This document shows, piece after piece, positions 1 to 11,200 of a stretch of DNA of 64,000 bases. The notes below the pieces were generated by a model, which was not told the origin of the DNA, did no database searches, and worked only from the letters and a program-made list of their open reading frames with translations. The translations under genes were made by a program, and so were the position numbers. How positions within the stretch are numbered: the first letter of the stretch is position 1; the number at the start of each line of letters is the position of its first letter. This DNA comes from Hedera helix (lineage: Eukaryota; Streptophyta; Magnoliopsida; Apiales; Araliaceae). Location of the stretch: contig OX359266.1 of NCBI GenBank assembly GCA_947179155.2, positions 49,498,600 to 49,562,599 of the forward strand, read 5' to 3'.

Positions 1-2
1 CC

Positions 3-2462
3 TCCAACAGCCACAAGAGGTACCTAATTTGCTTCATCGATGATTTTAGTAGAAAGGCTTGGGTTAGTTTTCTTGTTAATAAGGCAGATGCTTTTGCTTC
101 TTTTAAACTGTTCAAAAGTTGCGTTGAAACGGAGACTGGTTTGCCTATCAAGTGTTTAAGAACAGACCGTGGTGGTGAGTTCACGTCAAATGAATTCAAT
201 GAATTTTGTGGGAAGAATGGGATAAAGAGACAGCTGACCACTGCTTATACACCGCAGCAAAACGGTGTTGCCGAGAGGAAGAATAGGACTGTGATGAATA
301 TGGTGAGGAGCTTACTGTCCGAGAAAGGTGTTCCAAAAACCTTTTGGCCCGAGGCAGTGAACTGGACCTTTTATGTGCTGAATAGATGTCCTACGTTGTC
401 AATCAAAGATGTGACACCGGAGGAAGCTTGGAGCGGAGTGAAGCCGTCTGTTGAACACTTCAGAATTTTTGGCAGCGTTGCACACGTTCATATTCCTGAT
501 GCCCGAAGGACAAAGCTTGAAGATAAAAGTCGCAGCTGCGTTCTCTTTGGAGTTAGTAAAGAATCAAAGGGATACAGACTCTACGATCCAGTGTCAAAGA
601 AAATTGTGATTAGCCGAGATGTTGTCTTCGAGGAAGACAAGAAATGGAACTGGGATAAGAGTTACGAAGAACAAATCATGTTGGGCCTGGAATGGGGAGA
701 AAAAGGGGAGCAGAGTGAATCCGAAAATGAAGAAGGTGAAGATGTAGTAGAGAATGGTGAGGAAGTGATGCCAAGTCCCGAAAGCATAGAAGCTACTGAG
801 CCTTCAAATGCAAGAGAAACTAGAATTAAAAAAGTACCTGTGTGGATGGGAGATTATTTCTCCGGTGAAGGCCTCTCCGATGAGGATATTGCAGCTAATA
901 TAGCTTTATTTGCCAATTCTGATCCAATTAGTTATGAGGAAGCAGTAAGAGATGAGAAGTGGAGACATGCAATGGATTATGAGATACGGTCTATTAAGAA
1001 GAATGGGACATGGTTCTTAACTGATTTGCCAAAAGGAGCTAAAAAGATTAGAGTCAAATGGGTCTACAAAACTAAACTAAATGAGCTTGGAGAAGTGGAA
1101 AAGTATAAAGCGCGTTTGGTTGCAAAAGGTTACGCACAGGAGTACGGGGTTGATTATGAAGAAGTATATGCTCCAGTAGCTCGTATGGACACGGTTCGAA
1201 TGATTCTTGCTATTGCAGCGCAAAGGAATTGGAATGTGTTTCAGTTTGACGTCAAGTCAGCCTTTCTTCATGGAGAACTAACTGAAGATGTCTATGTTGA
1301 ACAACCAAGGGGATATGAAGTGAAGAATGATGCACACAAAGTGTACAAACTCAACAAAGCCTTGTACGGGCTCAAACAAGCACCAAGAGCATGGTTTAGT
1401 AGAATTGAATCATATTTCATCAAAGAAGGCTTCGAGAAGAGTGAAAGTGAGCAGACCCTCTTTACCAAAGTCAACAAACAAGGTAAACGCTTGATTATTA
1501 GCTTGTATGTTGATGATTTGATTTACACTGGAGACGATGATGTTATGATGTGTGAATTCAAGAATTCGATGAAGAGGGAGTTTGATATGTCGGATTTGGG
1601 CAAAATGAAATATTTCCTCGGCATTGAAGTGATGCAGTGTGATGAAGGAATTTTTATAAGTCAAAAGAAGTATGTGTTGGAAGTATTAAGGAGATTTGGG
1701 ATGGAACGTAGCAACTCGGTGCAGAATCCAATCGTTCCAGGGTTCAAAGTCCTTAAAGATGAGAATGGCATAAAGGTGGATGACTCATTTTACAGACAGT
1801 TAGTGGGAAGTATGATGTATCTTACCGCAACGAGGCCGAATATTATGTATGCTGTTAGCCTAATTAGCAGGTACATGTCAAAGCCAACAGAGCTTCATCT
1901 TCTAGCAGCCAAGAGGGTGTTGCGTTATCTACAAGGAACTGCTAGCTTTGGGGTTCTGTACAAGAAGGGAGGGAATAAGGAGTTAATTGGCTTCACCGAT
2001 AGTGATTATGCTGGTTCTGTGGAAGATAAAAAAAGCACATCGGGGTATGTTTTTATCTTGAGCTCTGCAGCGGTTGCTTGGTCTTCTCGAAAGCAGCCGA
2101 TTGTCACACTTAGTACTACCGAAGCTGAATTCGTAGCAGCTGCAGCATGCACATGTCAAGCAGTATGGATGAAAAGAGTGCTGAAGAAGCTTGGTTATGA
2201 AGGCAGTGAGAGTACAACCATTTTCTGTGATAATAGTTCAACCATCAAATTGTCAAAGAATCCTGTAATGCACGGCATGAGTAAGCACATTGATGTGCGA
2301 TTTCACTTCCTACGTGATCTGACTAATGAAGGAGTGGTGCAGCTGAAGTATTGTGGAACTCAGGAGCAAGTAGCTGATGTACTGACTAAGCCTCTCAAAT
2401 TGGAGTCATTTCAGAAGCTAAGAGATAAACTGGGGGTCTGTGATGCACCAGAGATAAACTAG
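3..2462 (+). CDS. Ty1/Copia polyprotein, 3' part (integrase, RT, RNase H), 5' end outside window
   Basis: The frame is open from the first bases of the window to a TAG at 2460-2462 without a stop, so the start lies upstream and the TTG at 141 is not a real start. In order the sequence shows the integrase core (FIDDFSRKAW near the left edge, then CLRTDRGGEF, then TPQQNGVAERKNRT with the catalytic Glu), a linker rich in Glu, the Copia reverse transcriptase (FDVKSAFLHGEL, then the active site YVDDLIYTG around 1507-1533), and RNase H (DSDYAGS, KSTSGY, FCDNSS, KHIDVRFHFLRD). The order integrase before RT is diagnostic of Ty1/Copia. The protein would integrate and copy the element's own RNA. The lack of stops suggests a fairly recent insertion. 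Gag and protease are beyond the left edge, so intactness cannot be judged. Confidence 0.95.
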   Translation, partial: SNSHKRYLICFIDDFSRKAWVSFLVNKADAFASFKLFKSCVETETGLPIKCLRTDRGGEFTSNEFNEFCGKNGIKRQLTTAYTPQQNGVAERKNRTVMNMVRSLLSEKGVPKTFWPEAVNWTFYVLNRCPTLSIKDVTPEEAWSGVKPSVEHFRIFGSVAHVHIPDARRTKLEDKSRSCVLFGVSKESKGYRLYDPVSKKIVISRDVVFEEDKKWNWDKSYEEQIMLGLEWGEKGEQSESENEEGEDVVENGEEVMPSPESIEATEPSNARETRIKKVPVWMGDYFSGEGLSDEDIAANIALFANSDPISYEEAVRDEKWRHAMDYEIRSIKKNGTWFLTDLPKGAKKIRVKWVYKTKLNELGEVEKYKARLVAKGYAQEYGVDYEEVYAPVARMDTVRMILAIAAQRNWNVFQFDVKSAFLHGELTEDVYVEQPRGYEVKNDAHKVYKLNKALYGLKQAPRAWFSRIESYFIKEGFEKSESEQTLFTKVNKQGKRLIISLYVDDLIYTGDDDVMMCEFKNSMKREFDMSDLGKMKYFLGIEVMQCDEGIFISQKKYVLEVLRRFGMERSNSVQNPIVPGFKVLKDENGIKVDDSFYRQLVGSMMYLTATRPNIMYAVSLISRYMSKPTELHLLAAKRVLRYLQGTASFGVLYKKGGNKELIGFTDSDYAGSVEDKKSTSGYVFILSSAAVAWSSRKQPIVTLSTTEAEFVAAAACTCQAVWMKRVLKKLGYEGSESTTIFCDNSSTIKLSKNPVMHGMSKHIDVRFHFLRDLTNEGVVQLKYCGTQEQVADVLTKPLKLESFQKLRDKLGVCDAPEIN

Positions 2463-2493
2463 TTGCTTATGCAATCTAGTTTAAGGGAGGGAA

Positions 2494-2739
2494 TGATAGG
2501 ATTTAGTTTGTTATTTTGTTAATAAATGTCCTAGTCTTTAGGAGATTGTTACTATTGCTGCCTTGTTTTTTGTCCATTCTGTTACCACGTTTCTAGTCTA
2601 AACGTGGGTGTCATTGTTTCTTCTGTTTCCTGCTGTAAGGCTATTTAATAGCCACTTATGTTTCTCAAGTAAGTAAGTAATTCCCAGATTGTTCTTTGCA
2701 CTTTTATTTTCAGTCCTTGAGATTAATTTGCATTTTACA
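2494..2739 (+). mobile_element. 3' LTR of the Copia element (right end approximate)
   Basis: A purine-rich tract (AAGGGAGGGAA, 2483-2493) follows the polyprotein stop and is the expected plus-strand primer. The next bases are TGATAGG, a normal TG start for an LTR. The stretch holds a short palindrome (CCACGTTT and AAACGTGG around 2585-2607) and a TATA-like run near 2642. The right end cannot be fixed because the 5' LTR and left target duplication are outside the window; CA ends at 2700, 2712 and 2739 are all possible. Confidence 0.7.
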
Positions 2740-2923
2740 AGAAGTACAAAAATTTATGACACGGTTCGTTAGAACGATTGTGGTGGCTCAGACTATTTTA
2801 ATGATAACCGTATATATCCCCATAATTTTTGCCGGTTATATGATATTTTTTAAAAATCCAATTACTATATTTTTTAAAACTACTTTGCTATATTTGGTGT
2901 AATCATATTAACATAATCACATA

Positions 2924-3268
2924 GGCTATGTTTGTTTATAAAATATATACTTGGGATAGGACTATTTGTATTAATTTAAAACTATTTTCGACTTTTTTAT
3001 CCCATGATGAGAGATTATTAATCCCTTCATGTTGAAATATTAGTCCCATAAAGTCATTTAATAGCTTAAAATGAGAGGGACTATTAATTCCAAATTCATC
3101 ATGGGATTATATAATCCCTCATAAATAGCCTTAAGAATGATAAAAAATAGTCCAAGGACTATTTAAAGGACTATTAATCCCTCATCATGGGATAAAAAAG
3201 TCGAAAATAACTTTAAATTAATACAAATAGTCCAATCCCAAATATGCATTTTGCAAACAAACATAGTC
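2924..3268. mobile_element. MITE with about 100-bp terminal inverted repeats
   Basis: The left end (GGCTATGTTTGTTT) and the reverse complement of the right end (GACTATGTTTGTTT) match over about 100 bp with roughly ten differences, and include the shared block GACTTTTTTATCCCATGATG. ATA lies on both sides (2921-2923, 3269-3271) and fits a 3-bp target duplication. There is no coding capacity. The ends and TSD size fit a Tourist/PIF-Harbinger-type MITE, but the class is an inference. Confidence 0.8.
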
Positions 3269-4476
3269 ATAGTAGTGTATGTAATTTTTAATTGAACCAA
3301 AGGTTTGACTAGTGTGTTTAGTTTAATTTTACTAGATACTTCGTGTTTTAAATAGTCAACTAAGTGAATTGGTGACATGGTCATGTTAAATGGGTAAGAG
3401 AAAAGTTCAACGGATAAAAACTAGTTAACATTGTGTGGGTAGTTTTTTTATTTTAGTTTTTATGATTGCAGTGGATCCTGTAGCCTGTGTTGAAAGAAAA
3501 ATTATTCATTAGTCTTAAAACACCACATAATTATATTTCAAAATTATAGAATAATTTTTTGTGTAAAAAAAAATCTCATCAATTACGTACATTATAAATT
3601 ACATGCGGACGGCTCTAAAAATATTAATTATTGCTCAGCTCCCTGTCACTCGAGCCTTTGGGTTTTGTTTAGATAATTAATATTTTTATAAATAAAAATG
3701 ACGATTTTATAATTTCAAAATTTATTTATAAATAATAATTGAATTATACATTAATATACTAAAGAATTTGTAAAAATATTAAATTTTATTCGTAAAAGTA
3801 TTAATTTTCTCTTATTAAAGAAAGTAAATGTTTAAGATATTTACAATATCTTTTAGATTTGATATGATTATGTCTCGGAATCCGGAATCAGTAACCATAA
3901 GATTAAAATAGTTCCAAACTGCAAACGTCTACCTGGGTTTGTGAGAATGATGAACAATATGGCTTTTGCTCATGTGGATCAGCCCCAAGTACTTTCAACA
4001 ACAATGACTAATTTTAAAACAAATTACGTAAATAAGAGCAGCCATACTTGAGGTCCAGTATCTTACATGTTGATTGGAATAATAATTACTGAAAACCTTC
4101 ATAAACCCAGCAATTAGGTGCCCGAATGTCACTTCTTGATCATAACATAAGGAATTAACAATACATGGAGGCTTCTTGAATTGGATAACATAATTCAGGA
4201 AGCACAAGGAAGTTGTTGCAATTTCCAGTACATACCACCTCTATTATATCCGGCAACTACATAAATTTTGAAACTCTGAACAAAGATCTTTAGTTAGTTA
4301 AACATCCTATGCTGCTCCATCTGTATAAACCACTTTGAAAACGGCAATGAGCAGAAAAAAGGCAAAAGGATAGTAAAAAGAGTCCATTTTATCAAAGGTG
4401 CACTGTAAGGTCCATAACTGCAAGCCTTGTACCTCCAGAACAAGACCAGAAGCAATGATTCCCCTCACATTTTTCC
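3269..4476. other. Intergenic, AT-rich, downstream of the chloroplast RNP gene
   Basis: I see no gene here. The part from about 3900 to 4476 is less AT-rich and probably contains the 3' UTR of the minus-strand gene at 4477-6239. The short minus-strand frame at 3995-4207 has no recognisable domain. Confidence 0.5.
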
Positions 4477-6239
4477 TCAGGTGCTGATGCTTGAAAGTAC
4501 TTCATTGCTGTCAATATCATCTTCAAAGTTCCTTTCTACCCTAGGAGGACGAGTTGGCAGAGCTCTTTCCTCAGCCAAATTCAGTCGGATAGGTCGCCCT
4601 TCCACCTCCTAATTGCATGAATAGAAACAGAGAAATGCAAATTAGGATAGCACTGAATGGTTTCAGACATAGCAATTACAATCCGAAACACAACCTTACC
4701 ACTCCATTCATGGCATTGAGGGCAGATTCCACTTCCTCAGCAGATTCAAAAGTTATAAACCCAAAACCACGAGATCTTCCTGAGTCCCTGTCATAAATCA
4801 CCTTAGCACTCAACAGACCTGGCTGGTCAGCAAAAGTTTCTCTAAGCATCTGTGAAGTGATGCTCCAGCTGAGGTTCCCTGCGTATAGCTTGTGAGGGCT
4901 ATCTACAAAAGCCTGGTAGCTGCTTCGAATCTTTGGTCCCATGACTTCTCTTTCACCTCCCCTTGGCACCTCAGGGAAGTTCACCTTCACAGTCCGGCCT
5001 CCGACTTGCTGTTGAGGATGATCACCCATTACACAAATAACAAGAACAAATCAATAACTTGCAAAAATAGCTGAAGGTAGCAGATGCAAAATTGTGTATT
5101 GATTTCCTTAGACTTCTGTAAATATAACATATGCCCGTTATGCATATTGATTTCCTTATACTGCTGTTTTTATAACATATGCCCGTTATGCAACTATGTA
5201 AGTGAAATAATCTCAAGTCCAATCTACACCCATCAATTCTTTTGGTTTAATTATATGTAAACATCACTTTAAATTTAGTGTTGAAGTTTTAAGCCTTGAC
5301 TAAAATAGTATGTACAATTGTACATGACACCAACAGCTGAAGTCATTCGATGGAAGCATGTTCTAATTAAATTGAAATGTCACAATAGTGAAAATTTTAC
5401 TACCAAATCACCTCCATTTCAAACCCTAATTATCCTCTAGTGAATTTCTTCCTGCTCCGTTCTTTATACAACTATTTCATAACTCCTTCTTAGATAATTA
5501 AATAAGTGGAATATTTCACAATCAAAAACCAAAAGTGTATACAGCTAAATTTTAACAAAAGACAAATCAACAAACAGCTGAGGCCTAAAAGACAACGGGC
5601 ACTTACAGATCCATTAAACATCCGAATTGCCTCCTTGGCTTCTTCAACACCTCCCATTGTCACAAATGCAAATCCCCGACTCCTATCTGTAACTCTATCA
5701 TACACAATCTGACCAAATTCAATAAATCCAGATCAGTTTGTTACCAAAATTTTAAAATTATAATTTCCGAAAAAGCAAAAAAGTCCCACGCTAAAGCTGA
5801 AGAATTTAGTATAAATATCAAAACAGACCTCTACAGATATCACATGACCAGCTTCCCCAAAGATTTCAGCCAATTGGGACGAAGTCATGGCATATGGCAA
5901 GTTACCCACATAAAGCCTTCCAGCTTCAGCTGAATGCGACTCAATTTCATCGTCATCGTCGTAATTATCTTCTTCTTCATCATCAACTTCTTCTAGTTCT
6001 GTTTCTGGTTGGGTGAGTTCGATGCTGTCAAATGCAGCAGAAGCACAGACGAGGGGAGAGGGAGAGAGGAGGGAGAAAGAAGGGAAATGGGTTTTGATTT
6101 TGAGACTTAAATTGAATTTTGGCGGTGGGATCGGAATGAAAGAGCATTCAAAAAAGAGGTCTGTGGAGGTTTTGTTGCAGAGAGAGAGCGAAGCTGATAA
6201 AGAAGTGGCAGCGGCAATGGAAAGAGAAGAAGCTGCCAT
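4477..6239 (-). CDS. CP33: Chloroplast ribonucleoprotein, CP33-like, two RRM domains (4 exons)
   Basis: Exons on the minus strand are 6239-5829, 5708-5607, 5008-4700 and 4608-4477, all phase 0 with GT-AG introns, and join to 317 aa. Residues 1 to about 65 are Ser/Leu-rich with few acids, as in a plastid transit peptide. Residues about 78-105 are strongly acidic (EEVDDEEEDNYDDDDE). RRM1 has RNP2 LYVGNL (109-114) and RNP1 RGFAFVTM (148-155). RRM2 has LYAGNL (212-217) and RGFGFITF (251-258). This layout is that of the cpRNPs, nuclear-encoded stroma proteins that bind and stabilise plastid mRNAs and affect editing. The linker VKVNFPEVPRGGE and the C-terminal SNEVLSS match CP33 as I remember it, more closely than CP29 or CP31. 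The start is the first ATG and gives the transit peptide. Confidence 0.93.
5097..5192. repeat. 48-bp tandem duplication in intron 2 of the CP33-like gene
   Basis: Two adjacent copies, 5097-5144 and 5145-5192, share TATTGATTTCCTTA and AACATATGCCCGTTATGCA, with a few differences in between. It lies wholly inside the intron between exons 2 and 3 and should not affect the protein. Confidence 0.8.
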
Positions 6240-7226
6240 TTGTTTCTTTTCAATAAGAAATGGTTTGAGTCGTGGGATTGTTCGAGTCTTGGGTTACACT
6301 GAAGATACAGGGGGAGAAGATAAGATGGGGATAAGGCTGTTTGTGCGACCCCAACACATGATACGGAGGACGGATTAAACCATACCCTTAAATAGCATAT
6401 ATTATTTAAATAATATATTTTTATTAAAATTATGTTATTTTTTTTTTAAAAATAAAATAATATTAAAATAGAGTAATCTTGTTTATTTTTTTATTTTCTT
6501 ATAAAAATGCCACCTGCGACCTCACTTATTTTTTTAAGAGAATTTTAAAAGCGACCTAATTTTAATAAAAATATGTTATTTAATAAAAATATATTATTTA
6601 AGAAATATACTTTAGATCCGTTCTCGACATGTAAATATTTATCTATTTTATAAAGGGTTGCCTCCCTTGAAATTACGTGACATCTTAAGTTTTAATTTTT
6701 GTTTCTCACATTTTTTTTCTGTATAATCTTTCTTATATTTCTACATTCATATTTTATAATTTTTATTTAAAATTTATTTATTTATTTTAATTTGTGTGTG
6801 TCACAAATACTAATATAAATATTGCCAACTGTCTAGCTAACTTAATAATTAGATTAGATGGCTAAAGTATTTAGACAAAATAAGGTTGTCACAACCTCAA
6901 GTATACTTAGATTATATCCTCTTTGTTAGGAAATACAAAATCAAATTAATTTTTTTTGAAAATCATATAGAACATATTTAAATTCATTTGACCATTGTCA
7001 TTTTTCTTTTATTTTTTCCCCCATGTGAGATATTAATATATAATAATAGAAAGTTCTTCAATATCATTAAACTAATAAATAAATAAATCAATCAATCGAG
7101 ATTGATTGTAAACCAAAGGACCTTTTTCTTTTGGTAAGAAAAAAGAAAAACAACATGAATGAAACAATGCTCTATATATTATTCAGGCCACTGGTGGAGT
7201 CTAAAGACACAAGTTTCTTGTATTCA
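6240..7226. other. Intergenic; promoter side of CP33-like gene, then AT-rich DNA
   Basis: The first 130 bp or so upstream of the CP33-like start are GC-richer and are probably its 5' leader and promoter. From about 6380 the DNA is strongly AT-rich with A/T homopolymers. No gene or clear transposon was seen. Confidence 0.5.
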
Positions 7227-7637
7227 TCATGCGACTTTCCAGGGCATAACCTCCCATTTTCCATTCTCCTCATTATAACCAAGCAAACGTTCATCCTCTG
7301 AAATCATCCAAAAGCACTCTGTTCTACACCGGTAATGATCGTGGCTAGATGAATAGGCGTCAAAATGGTGCCATTCTGAATCACCCCATTGCACATCGCA
7401 GAAAAATAAAGTCGTACCCCAGAAATTAACACTGAATTTCCATTCAAATTCAAACCCATCTCGGATTCTAAGATTACCAAGATCATCGTCGCGTGACTGG
7501 CAGTGCATGTTTAAGCCCCTCCCAGATCCCAGATGGTTCGCCACCTTAACATGAACTTCCCCATACACCACCAATTTGGATAAACTACACATCAATAAAA
7601 TAAGAAAGCTGAAAAATAGTATTTTGATAGCTGTCAT
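7227..7637 (-). CDS. S-protein homologue (self-incompatibility S1 family), secreted
   Basis: Single-exon frame of 136 aa with ATG at 7637. Residues 1-26 form a hydrophobic signal peptide (FFSFLILLMCSL). The mature part has the S1-family pattern: VHVKVANHL, a first Cys (C46) in LNMHCQSRDDDLG, GFEFEWKFSVNFWGTTLFFCDVQW with C80, and the pair C104/C108 in CRTECFW, near the end a W-rich tail. The four mature Cys would form the family's two disulphides. The family is named after the stigma self-incompatibility determinant S1 of Papaver; most plant homologues have no proven role, so I do not claim self-incompatibility here. Length is typical. It is flanked by two minus-strand genes but has its own TATA box. 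Confidence 0.93.
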   Translation of the reverse strand: MTAIKILFFSFLILLMCSLSKLVVYGEVHVKVANHLGSGRGLNMHCQSRDDDLGNLRIRDGFEFEWKFSVNFWGTTLFFCDVQWGDSEWHHFDAYSSSHDHYRCRTECFWMISEDERLLGYNEENGKWEVMPWKVA

Positions 7638-7740
7638 GTTATTCTATCATTTGAATACAAGTCATTTGATCATCAAACTATATATCTATGTATACTCATT
7701 GTCACACAAGTTCAATGACTAGCTACCTCTCTTTTTATTG

Positions 7741-7750
7741 TATTTATATA
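7741..7750 (-). promoter_or_regulatory. TATA box of the S1-homologue gene
   Basis: On the minus strand the sequence reads TATATAAATA, about 105 bp upstream of the ATG at 7637, a good distance for a plant TATA box with a short leader. Confidence 0.5.
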
Positions 7751-8146
7751 CTGCGAGACACAAAGAAATGGCCGGAAAGAGGATTATAATATTTATCACA
7801 TCGAACCAACAGTGTTCCTTAATCTGCAAACCATTTCAAAAAGTGAAACACAACAACAGCAACAGCAACAACAAATTATAGCTCACAAATTGAAAATCCA
7901 TAGAATTAAAGTGTTACAAAACATACTTCACCAGCAAAGTCTGAAATCCACACACTAACATCAATCTTCAACTTTTAAAGATCACAAACATGAAAATCCA
8001 CACTTTGACGGTCTTATTTATATAATGGGGGACAAAACCCGTTGTTAATAGCTAGATTTTTACACTGCATTTAAAGTTCTAACATCTCTAACACCCCAAG
8101 ACTTGCACGACAATCATGGGAGGGCAGAGACAGCCTTAATGCAGAT

Positions 8147-8167
8147 AAGCCAAGAATGATTTGCCTA
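8147..8167 (-). promoter_or_regulatory. miR169 target site in the NF-YA 3' UTR
   Basis: The plus strand here reads AAGCCAAGAATGATTTGCCT plus A, which is the miR169 sequence with only about three differences (miR169 begins CAGCCAAGGAUGACUUGCC or UAGCCAAGG). The mRNA from the minus strand is therefore almost perfectly complementary. One of the differences gives a G:U pair. The site lies 121 bp past the NF-YA stop codon (8288-8290), which is where known plant NF-YA transcripts carry their miR169 site. Cleavage here would lower NF-YA level. Confidence 0.9.
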
Positions 8168-8287
8168 TGCAGCCAAATGGTAAGTGGGACAATCCTTCAT
8201 AAATGCAACAGAATCCATCCATTTGGTCGCATAAAAGATGGGATTTGGTGCCAACAACTTGACAACCAACCCCATTGTTTCCTTGCG

Positions 8288-11200
8288 TCAAGCTTTGAGG
8301 TTGCAGCGGCTATCTGCTGCTGCAACCCATTTATTGGGCATGATAATACCATGCGCAGCATCCATCACATCAGAGAGAGAGAGGACAGATGCTCGCAGAT
8401 CATTCATAGGAAAGTGATTGAGATCTCGCATGAAGAACATACTAGTCACCTCTGACCCAGAAATATTAGACCTCCTGCAATTTGCTTCCCTTGGCAGGGT
8501 CAAATTACTGCAATCAGACTGCAGAACTTCAGAATTCTGAGATCCAGTAGGCTGAAACATTTTTCCTTCCCTGGTCTCTTTCAAGTTAGTTCCACACTTA
8601 CCATCATCTGATTTCTTTGTGTTTAGGAAGCGGCCACCACAGCCCCTTGGCCGACGCATTGCATGAAGGTGGCGTGAATGGTGCAGATATGGCTGTGTAG
8701 TAAAATAAGAATCCAGCTTATTGGAAACTTGAGGAAGAGGAGATCAGAAATTTAGCATTGCCAAAGAAAATAAAGAAGAAAAGTATTTAAAAAGAAATTC
8801 CTTTAACACAACCTAAATCCAAATTGTTAACTGAGTAGAGTTGGTCAAAACGGTAATAAATCATAGTGAAGAACAGAAAATAAGTAACATTGGAACTGAA
8901 TGAGGTCAGAATATTGACAAGGATGAAAAATAAGTGGCAACAACAATTGATTATTATAATGGTTTATTAACTAGTGTCTAGATTATTGTATCAATTTCAA
9001 TTGAAAGCCAATGATTTTGGTACTATGGGAGTTATTCAGGTATGAGAAGATTTTATATTGGACATACTAATACTTTCCTTGCCTAGAGAATGTAGTAATA
9101 ACTATGTTCATTGACAACGCTTAAATTATCAATCATACCTTACGACATTTTGTCAGTTTTTGCTCCAGCTCTGCCTTTGCACGGGACTTTCGGCGTCTGA
9201 TTATTCCATGATACTGCTTAGCATTTACAAATATTGGTCCATCATCAGTTATCAAGTTCAGTGGTAGCATAACCCGGCCCTAGATCATTGTCAAAGTAAT
9301 TCTCAGAAAATATTGCAAGAAGAATAAAGAAATGTAAAATCATAGCATGCAACAAGATCTCACATACAAGAACAATGAAGTTACATTTATTACAAAAATG
9401 CAGGTTTAAAAAGAGAAGGATATGTTTTACTTCTATACCTTTTTCTTCTTCTTTAAAATTTATAATGTATCATGTTTTCACAACAGAAGTTGTTTATAAA
9501 ACCATAGATTAATATCCCTCAAGATCCTCATTTATAACATCTTTCGTTCTTCAAGGCATTTTCAATTTATTTGTTCTTCAAGCATATTTTTTTTTATTAG
9601 ATAGAAGCTTTCCAGACACTCCCCATTGTCTTTCAGAAATACATAGAGAATCCCAGGTCTAAAATTTCTAAATTTTTACCACCATCACCAATTCTGTCAA
9701 TCTTATAAATGTAAGACCTAAGAATGGCGCCCACTTTTGTTAAGAATCCTGTCTGCGTTATGTTGGATGCTAACAAGTCTTGGAAAATATGGGCATGCAT
9801 ATGGAACATTTACATGATTTAAAAGATGCGTAATGCTAGGGGTCTCAAAATGTGTCTCAAATACACGTCATTAATACGTAGGTTATGCAATAATTTCTTA
9901 GGACCCACCACAATGTTGAACAACCTATGTATTGGTGACATGTGTATTTGAGATCCCAAAATTTGAGAACCCTAGGATTACACTTAAAAGAATGTCTCAA
10001 TGTTACTTGGACACTTGGTTGGTGCAAACTGGACAATCTTGAAAACATTCCCAGTATACACTTGGGCAATTTGCTGCATTTTTGGTGACTAGGTGTTGTC
10101 AAGTCAATCAGTCCTAATTATTAAGAATGTAGTGTGATACTGTTCCTTATATTTCTTTATTTGTGCGAATTTACATAACATATACATAAATATAATTAGA
10201 TGAAAGAGATGGTTTTCCAACTCCATAGAGGTCCTAGACCACAATAGACTTTGTTCAAGAGTCAAAGCACTTTAGATATGATTCCAGAAATCAGAAGAAG
10301 AAAAGGCATATAATTACCCTTAGAAATATAGGTCTCATGGACTCAACCCTAATTAGTCAGACAAAATCCAATTCAGTTAGATCACATAAGAAATTGTAAG
10401 GAGACTAAACAGGCATTTGCTGAAAGAGGAGGAAGTTCTGGCAAATTTGGAGTTAATGTCAACTGTTTCACTCTGAAGATGTGAATTAATAGTTTTCTTT
10501 CACAAAATGTTGTAACTTGAATACATAAGCATGGATTGATTGTTTTGGAACTCTAATGTGTGCAGATTCATACAAGATAAGCATTTCAACCAGGATAGAG
10601 TATACGTGCACAAAAGTAGTTCAAGTAATTATGTAGCGTGAAGATTTCAAGGGATGCAAACCGTAATTTGAGGCCCATAAGTTGAGAGGACTCCAAAACA
10701 TTGATCCCCATAAGGATACTTGGCACTGATCTATATCAATTCAGAGAAAGAGATAAACATAAGAAATATTCAGTGACATAAACTTAAGTCATAATAACCT
10801 ATAGTTACCAATTATTTGGGTGAAGTCTTACCACAGGTTGGCCAAATCCCAGCTCAAAACGACCTAGATAATCTGGTGGAGTTGCTTGAAGGGAGAAGGC
10901 TGCCTGAGATTGTGGACTTTTTTTCCCATTTTCTGGACTTTTGCAATCACCTGATTGAGAGATGATTGTTAATGAAAGCCAAACCCAATGGTTGAGTGTG
11001 GTCGCTGTTGGTTTATTTCTAACTAGAGATAATTCATTAAAGTAAAATCTTAATAGCAAAAGGCCAACTTTGGCTTTTCACTAGATTCAGTTTAAGCAAT
11101 TACCATCATATGATCAGCCTTCCTCAATTGTAATGCTTTCTCTCCGGAACCTGTTGTGGCTTTCCATTTACATTATTAATTTGTCCAATCAAAACCGCGA

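Noticed and set aside
6013..6378. Plus-strand 121-codon frame
   Set aside because: It is antisense to exon 1 of the CP33-like gene, with purine-rich composition mirroring the Ser-rich transit peptide.
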